Assembly: GCA_900553415.1 (NCBI GenBank)
Contig: USDH01000052.1
Coordinates: 1 to 8,397, forward strand
Source of the DNA: an uncultured Collinsella sp.
Lineage (GTDB): Bacteria > Actinomycetota > Coriobacteriia > Coriobacteriales > Coriobacteriaceae
Length of the DNA: 8,397 nucleotides
Direction of reading: 5' to 3'
Positions 5,206-8,397 of this stretch are shown one piece after another. Each line of letters opens with the position of its first letter. Positions within the stretch are counted from its first letter, which is position 1. The position numbers and the translations under genes were made by a program. The notes beneath the pieces are model-generated. The model saw only the letters and a program-made list of their open reading frames with translations. It did no database searches and was not told where the DNA came from.

Positions 5206-6096
5206 ATGGCAGAACAGACCAGCAAGGCCGATCGCGTCAAACTCAATCGCGAACTCGCGCAGATGCTCAAGGGCGGCGTGATCATGGACGTCACCACGCC
5301 CGAGCAGGCACGCATCGCCGAGGAGGCAGGCGCCTGCGCCGTCATGGCTCTCGAGCGCATCCCGGCCGACATCCGTGCCGCAGGCGGCGTCTCGCGCATG
5401 AGCGACCCCAAGATGATCAAGGGCATCCAGGAGGCCGTCTCCATCCCCGTCATGGCCAAGTGCCGCATCGGTCACATCGTCGAGGCGCAGGTCCTGCAAG
5501 CCATCGAGATCGATTACATCGACGAGTCCGAGGTTCTCTCCCCTGCCGATGACGTCTATCACATCGACAAGACCCAGTTTGACGTGCCGTTTGTCTGCGG
5601 CGCCCGTGATCTGGGCGAGGCGCTGCGCCGTGTTGCCGAAGGCGCCACGATGATTCGCACCAAGGGTGAGCCGGGTACGGGCGACGTCGTTCAGGCCGTG
5701 CGCCATATGCGCAAGATCCAAAAGCAGATCCGCGACGTTGTTGCCCTGCGCGACGACGAGCTCTTTGAGGCAGCCAAGCAACTGCAGGTTCCGGTCGAGC
5801 TGGTGCGCGAGGTCCATGCCACGGGTAAGCTTCCCGTCGTGAACTTTGCCGCTGGCGGCGTAGCGACCCCCGCCGACGCCGCGCTGATGATGCAGCTGGG
5901 CGCCGAGGGTGTCTTCGTAGGATCCGGTATCTTCAAATCAGGCGACCCCGCCAAGCGCGCCGCCGCCATCGTCAAGGCCGTGGCAAACTTCACCGACGCC
6001 AAACTCATCGCCGAGCTTTCGGAGGACCTGGGCGAGGCCATGGTCGGCATCAACGCCGACGAGATCGAGATCATCATGGAGGAGCGCGGACGCTAG
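5206..6096 (+). CDS. pdxS: Pyridoxal 5'-phosphate synthase subunit PdxS
   Basis: Synthase subunit of the DXP-independent vitamin B6 pathway. It condenses ribose 5-phosphate, glyceraldehyde 3-phosphate and ammonia (from PdxT) into PLP, as a 12-subunit TIM-barrel core decorated with PdxT. 296 residues, normal for the family. Visible landmarks are LKGGVIMDVTTPEQARIAE with catalytic D28, ERIPADIRAAGGVSRMSDP, PVMAKCRIGH with K85 (the sugar Schiff-base lysine), RTKGEPGTG with K153 (the second lysine), and the phosphate-binding NFAAGGVATPADAALMM and GVFVGSGIF. Start chosen: ATG at 5206 with AAGGGAG at 5194-5200; an in-frame ATG at 5164 would add 14 residues with no ribosome-binding site. pdxT follows after 20 nt; the MocR regulator is divergent upstream. 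Confidence 0.98.
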   Translation: MAEQTSKADRVKLNRELAQMLKGGVIMDVTTPEQARIAEEAGACAVMALERIPADIRAAGGVSRMSDPKMIKGIQEAVSIPVMAKCRIGHIVEAQVLQAIEIDYIDESEVLSPADDVYHIDKTQFDVPFVCGARDLGEALRRVAEGATMIRTKGEPGTGDVVQAVRHMRKIQKQIRDVVALRDDELFEAAKQLQVPVELVREVHATGKLPVVNFAAGGVATPADAALMMQLGAEGVFVGSGIFKSGDPAKRAAAIVKAVANFTDAKLIAELSEDLGEAMVGINADEIEIIMEERGR

Positions 6097-6116
6097 TCCA
6101 GCAGAAAGGATCGCAC

Positions 6117-6704
6117 ATGAGCGATTATGCAGACCAAACGGTCGCCGTGCTGGCGGTCCAAGGCGCTTTTGCCGAGCACGAGGCAAGGCTATCCGAGTTG
6201 GGCGCACGTTGTATTGAGCTGAGACAGGCGGCTGATTTGAAGCAGGACTTTGACCGTCTGGTACTTCCCGGCGGCGAGTCTACCGTTCAAGGGAAGCTGC
6301 TTGATGAGTTGGGCATGCTCGAGGAGCTTCGTGCCCGTATCGCTGAAGGCATGCCCGTCCTGGGCACCTGCGCCGGCCTGATTCTACTGGCTCACGACCT
6401 TGCCGCCCACGACGATAAGGGCACGCCGCGTTTGGCAACCATGAACGTACTCGTTGAGCGCAACGCTTATGGCAGACAGCTCGGCAGTTTTCGCACCAAG
6501 GGCCAGGTGTCCGGCATCGACGGTGAAGTGCCATTAACATTTATCCGTGCACCCCGCATCGTCGAAGTGCACGGCAATGCCAAGGCCTTAGCGAAAGTCG
6601 ACGGCCGCATCGTCGCCGCCCGCCAGGGCAACCAGCTCGGCGTAACCTTCCACCCCGAACTCGACGAAGACACCCGCCTCCACGAACTGTTCCTACAAAT
6701 GTAG
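6117..6704 (+). CDS. pdxT: Pyridoxal 5'-phosphate synthase glutaminase subunit PdxT
   Basis: Class I glutamine amidotransferase that hydrolyses glutamine and channels the ammonia to PdxS. 195 residues, full length. The triad is visible: C85 in LGTCAGLILL, H179 and E181 in TFHPEL. The oxyanion/substrate motif PGGEST (51-56) and the PdxS-contact motif NAYGRQLGSF (116-125) are intact. The start ATG has AAAGGA (6105-6110) at a 6-nt gap. It lies 20 nt after pdxS and so is in one operon with it. The stop is followed after 21 nt by a long hairpin. Confidence 0.97.
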   Translation: MSDYADQTVAVLAVQGAFAEHEARLSELGARCIELRQAADLKQDFDRLVLPGGESTVQGKLLDELGMLEELRARIAEGMPVLGTCAGLILLAHDLAAHDDKGTPRLATMNVLVERNAYGRQLGSFRTKGQVSGIDGEVPLTFIRAPRIVEVHGNAKALAKVDGRIVAARQGNQLGVTFHPELDEDTRLHELFLQM

Positions 6705-6725
6705 GTATCGAAATCAACAAACGAA

Positions 6726-6793
6726 ATGAGAGTGGATAATCTCCCACTTTAAGCTTGGATGCAGGCTCAAACCGGGAGATTATCCACTCTCAT
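6726..6793. repeat. 68-nt palindromic hairpin 3' of pdxT
   Basis: ATGAGAGTGGATAATCTCCC (6726-6745) and its exact complement (6774-6793) form a perfect 20-bp stem. It continues after two mismatches with TTT/AAA and AGC/GCT pairs, leaving a 10-nt loop. It begins 21 nt after the pdxT stop and could protect or end the pdxST mRNA, but no T-run follows in either direction, so it is not a standard intrinsic terminator. Its symmetry is more typical of a dispersed REP-like repeat. Confidence 0.75.
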
Positions 6794-6798
6794 GCTAT

Positions 6799-6861
6799 GT
6801 AGTCATTTAAGAACGTCCCCAATGACTACTTCGACAACACCGATGTTTTGGTACCGACAGA
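6799..6861. repeat. Palindromic repeat interrupted by the IS (inferred left half)
   Basis: GTAGTCATT (6799-6807) and AATGACTAC (6821-6829) form a 9-bp inverted repeat around TAAGAACGTCCCC. The sequence then runs to the IS edge. Joining this flank to the few bases right of the IS (8390-8397) places GTTTT (6846-6850) opposite AAAAC (8393-8397), as if a longer palindrome had been split by the insertion. The larger palindrome is a prediction, since only 8 bases of right flank are in the window. Confidence 0.4.
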
Positions 6862-6880
6862 CACTATGACCCAATCCGAG

Positions 6881-6949
6881 GGCACTAAAAAGACAGGAGC
6901 CCCCGCTCGTGACCGCGGGTCGGGGCTGCGACAATGATGTTGAAGTGCC
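6881..6949 (+). other. Structured 5' non-coding segment of the IS
   Basis: GGCACT (6881-6886) and AGTGCC (6944-6949) enclose AGCCCC (6898-6903)/GGGGCT (6922-6927). An alternative inner stem is CCCGC (6902-6906)/GCGGG (6915-6919). It sits between the left inverted repeat and the transposase start, so it is probably a leader structure limiting transposase expression. In IS110-subgroup elements the guide RNA lies on this side, so this role cannot be excluded. Confidence 0.4.
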
Positions 6950-6988
6950 ATAGGCGCAGCCGCGCCGCAACGAGGTTGGGAGGCTCCC

Positions 6989-8110
6989 ATGCCAAAGTAT
7001 TCTACCGCGTTCGGGATGGACGTCCACCTGAGGTCGACCACCGTCTGCGCCCTCGACGCGGACACCGGCGAGGCCGTGACGAGGAGGTTCCCCGGCAACC
7101 CCTGGGGCGAGATCGCCGGGTGGATGGGTGGGTTCCCCGGGCCGTCGCTCGCGGCCTACGAGAGCGGCTACCCCGGCTTCGCCCCGCAGAGGGAGCTCGC
7201 CGGGCTCGGCGTCGAGTGTGTCGTCGCCGCGGTCTCGAAGATCCCCAGGTCGGCCGCCGACTCGGCCTCCAAGAACGACAGGAACGACGCCGCCAGGATG
7301 GCCAAGGCGATACTCGCCCACGACATCTCCCCCGTATGGGTCCCCTCCCCCGAGGTCGAAGGCATCAGGGACCTCGCCGGCGCCTACGACGGGGCGACCG
7401 CGCGCCTGGCGACCGCCAAGCAGCGGCTGCTCGCCTTCCTCGCAAAGCGAGGGTTCGCCTACGGCGGCACCACGCCCGCCGGCAACCCGAGGAAGTACTG
7501 GACCTACGACTTCCTGAGGTGGCTCGACAAGGTCAGGCCGGAGGACGATGGCGGGGTTCGGACGCTCGCCGCTCTGAGGAGCGAGGTCGAGGCCGCGGCG
7601 GAGGCCCGGGCGGATCTGCTCTCCGAGTACAGGGCGGCCGTGGATGCCAGCCCGATCGCCGCGGAGGTGGCCGCCCTCCAGTCGATCAAGGGCTGCGCCT
7701 TCGCGCTGGCCGCAGCCTTCTCGGCCGAGGTCGGCGACTTCACGAGGTTCCGTTCCGGAAGGCAGGTCACGGCCTATTTCGGCCTCGCGCCGAGTCAGAG
7801 GTCGAGCGGCGACTCCGTGCGGCTCGGAGGCATCAGCGGTGCGGGCAACGCGCTCGTGAGGAAGCTGGCCGTTGAGGGTTCATGGTGCTACGCCGCGGCA
7901 CGGCACCAGCCGAAGCTCATGCCAAGGGACACGGGCGTGCCCCTCGAGATAAGGATGCACGGGAGGAAGGGATCCGAGCGGCTCCTGCGGCGGCGCGAGG
8001 AGATGCTCGCCCGCGGCATGCCCGCGGCGAAGGCTAACGCGGCCACCGCGGCCGAGCTCGTGAGGTGGCTCTGGGCCCTCGGCATGATGTGCCGGGAGGG
8101 CGCGGAATAG
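6989..8110 (+). CDS. IS110/IS1111-type DEDD transposase (RNA-guided recombinase)
   Basis: A 373-residue transposase, intact and of normal length. The N-terminal RuvC-like domain has the DEDD acids: D11 in FGMDVH, E58 in AAYESG, and D97/D100 in KNDRNDA, the family's signature. A coiled-coil-like middle (about 120-230) precedes the C-terminal transposase_20 domain. That domain has IKGCAFALAAAFSAEVGDF (233-251), TAYFGLAPSQRSSGD (261-275) with the catalytic-serine region SSG at 272-274, and GGISGAGNALVRKLAVEGSW. The family recombines a circular intermediate with target DNA using a guide RNA made from the element's own non-coding end. The start has GGGAGG (6978-6983) 5 nt upstream. A long plus-strand frame at 6934-7875 is the +1 shadow of this GC-rich gene. 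Confidence 0.96.
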   Translation: MPKYSTAFGMDVHLRSTTVCALDADTGEAVTRRFPGNPWGEIAGWMGGFPGPSLAAYESGYPGFAPQRELAGLGVECVVAAVSKIPRSAADSASKNDRNDAARMAKAILAHDISPVWVPSPEVEGIRDLAGAYDGATARLATAKQRLLAFLAKRGFAYGGTTPAGNPRKYWTYDFLRWLDKVRPEDDGGVRTLAALRSEVEAAAEARADLLSEYRAAVDASPIAAEVAALQSIKGCAFALAAAFSAEVGDFTRFRSGRQVTAYFGLAPSQRSSGDSVRLGGISGAGNALVRKLAVEGSWCYAAARHQPKLMPRDTGVPLEIRMHGRKGSERLLRRREEMLARGMPAAKANAATAAELVRWLWALGMMCREGAE

Positions 8111-8319
8111 ACATAGCCCCCGCCCCGGCGAGCCGGGCGGCCTTCGGGGATACCCCCTATTTCGCTGTGCGCGCGGAGCCCTCCGCATGCGCCTCGACAG
8201 ACTTGGGGAACCCCGCCGAAGGAATGGAGTGCGGGCCGACAGAACGGTATCCGCGGATATGAGACTGAGCCGAAGGCGTCGATGACATGCCGGGGGCGGA
8301 CCGGGACGGGTTAACGGCA

Positions 8320-8355
8320 GGCCCCGCCGACCGATTGCAAGCGGTCGGCGGGGCC
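8320..8355 (+). other. Strong GC hairpin near the right end of the IS
   Basis: GGCCCCGCCGACCG (8320-8333) pairs perfectly with CGGTCGGCGGGGCC (8342-8355) around the loop ATTGCAAG. It lies 17 bp inside the right inverted repeat. It may close or process the guide RNA, or block read-through; no U-run follows. Confidence 0.7.
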
Positions 8356-8365
8356 ATTGTGGCTC

Positions 8366-8371
8366 TTGACA
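8366..8371 (+). promoter_or_regulatory. Outward-facing -35 box in the IS right end
   Basis: A perfect TTGACA sits just inside the right inverted repeat, pointing out of the element. No matching -10 is present in the right flank here. When the IS circularises, the left tip (GACACTATGAC region) would be placed 16-21 bp downstream and could complete a junction promoter reading into the transposase. The candidate -10 boxes are weak. Confidence 0.35.
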
Positions 8372-8397
8372 GCGGATTGGGTCATATGAGCGAAAAC

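Larger units (their letters stand above)
8111..8372 (+). ncRNA. Probable guide RNA (seekRNA/bridge RNA) region of the IS
   Basis: This 262-nt segment between the transposase stop and the right inverted repeat has no credible protein and strong secondary-structure potential: GGGGATACCCC (8147-8156), the self-complementary TATCCGCGGATA (8248-8259), repeated GCCGAAGG (8215-8222 and 8269-8276), and a 14-bp hairpin at the 3' side. It contains short matches to the insertion boundaries: CGACAGAC (8195-8202) and CCGACAGA (8236-8243) equal the left flank (6854-6862), TTTCGCT (8160-8166) is complementary to the right flank (8389-8395), and ATATGAG (8257-8263) equals the right tip (8384-8390). IS1111 elements encode their guide RNA here. 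RNA ends and guide assignment are inference. Confidence 0.55.
6862..8389 (+). mobile_element. IS110-family insertion sequence, IS1111-like subgroup, apparently complete
   Basis: Perfect 14-bp inverted repeats TATGACCCAATCCG (6865-6878) and its complement (8373-8386) flank a DEDD transposase. Inverted repeats set slightly in from the tips, no obvious target duplication, and a longer non-coding part 3' of the transposase (276 nt versus 124 nt 5') fit the IS1111 subgroup. Exact tips are inferred: GA occurs just outside both repeats (6860-6861 and 8388-8389) and is proposed as the shared core, giving an element of about 1.53 kb. The base composition is much more GC-rich than the preceding intergenic DNA. 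It inserted 157 bp downstream of pdxT without disrupting a recognised gene. Confidence 0.88.

Noticed and set aside
5101..5817. 238-codon minus-strand frame opposite pdxS
   Set aside because: His/Asp/Leu-rich antisense artefact of the highly conserved pdxS gene.
6934..7875. Long arginine-rich plus-strand open frame overlapping the transposase
   Set aside because: It is the +1 shadow of a GC-rich gene: low-complexity Arg/Gly/Pro content, no domain, and the IS110 frame is intact with all catalytic residues.
8320..8360. Intrinsic terminator at the IS right end
   Set aside because: The 14-bp stem is strong, but ATTGTGG rather than a T-run follows; it fits a structural part of the non-coding RNA better.
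1..8397. tRNA or rRNA genes
   Set aside because: No cloverleaf with a T-arm GTTCGA-type motif and no rRNA-like conserved stretches were seen on either strand.

Overview
The window looks like gut-bacterial DNA of mixed descent. From about 2.1 kb onward it reads as a Coriobacteriia genome, most likely Collinsella or a close relative: pyridoxal 5'-phosphate (PLP) genes pdxS/pdxT with a divergent MocR regulator, an expanded hypothetical protein family starting near SAFRYWRLPP, several palindromic intergenic repeats, and a GC-rich IS110/IS1111-type insertion sequence. The first 2 kb has lower GC, different codon use, strong TTGACA/TATACT promoters and a very AT-rich leader, and looks like a Bacillota (Clostridia) segment. 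The change falls in the non-coding stretch about 2025-2090. Whether it is horizontal transfer or a chimeric assembly cannot be decided from the sequence. All taxonomic statements are inference from protein and compositional character.

Layout. 1-491 (-): ECF sigma factor, running off the window and losing similarity to its family before region 4 is complete. 492-976: intergenic region with promoters and a near-perfect Fur/PerR-type box. 977-1960 (+): two-gene operon of an Rrf2-family redox regulator and a reverse rubrerythrin, closed by a strong intrinsic terminator at 1995-2024. 2091-2213 and 3512-3632: two copies, in the same orientation, of a ~120-bp palindrome-ended repeat, flanking a minus-strand hypothetical protein with a nuclease-like C-terminus (2202-3329). 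3621-5060 (-): MocR/PdxR-type regulator, divergent from pdxS (5206-6096) and pdxT (6117-6704). 6705-6861: two palindromic repeats. ~6862-8389: a complete IS1111-like element with 14-bp subterminal inverted repeats, an intact transposase and a 3' non-coding region that probably encodes its guide RNA.

How the genes work together. The Rrf2/rubrerythrin pair is a peroxide/oxygen-defence unit of an anaerobe. PdxS and PdxT form the PLP synthase, and the divergent MocR protein, a PLP-sensing regulator fold, probably controls them. Two structural signals stand out. First, both copies of the ~120-bp repeat supply the last codons (-LSE) and the stop codon of the gene running into them, and the intact repeat end carries a stop in all three frames. 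Second, the IS 3' non-coding region contains short matches to both insertion boundaries, as a bridge/seek RNA would.
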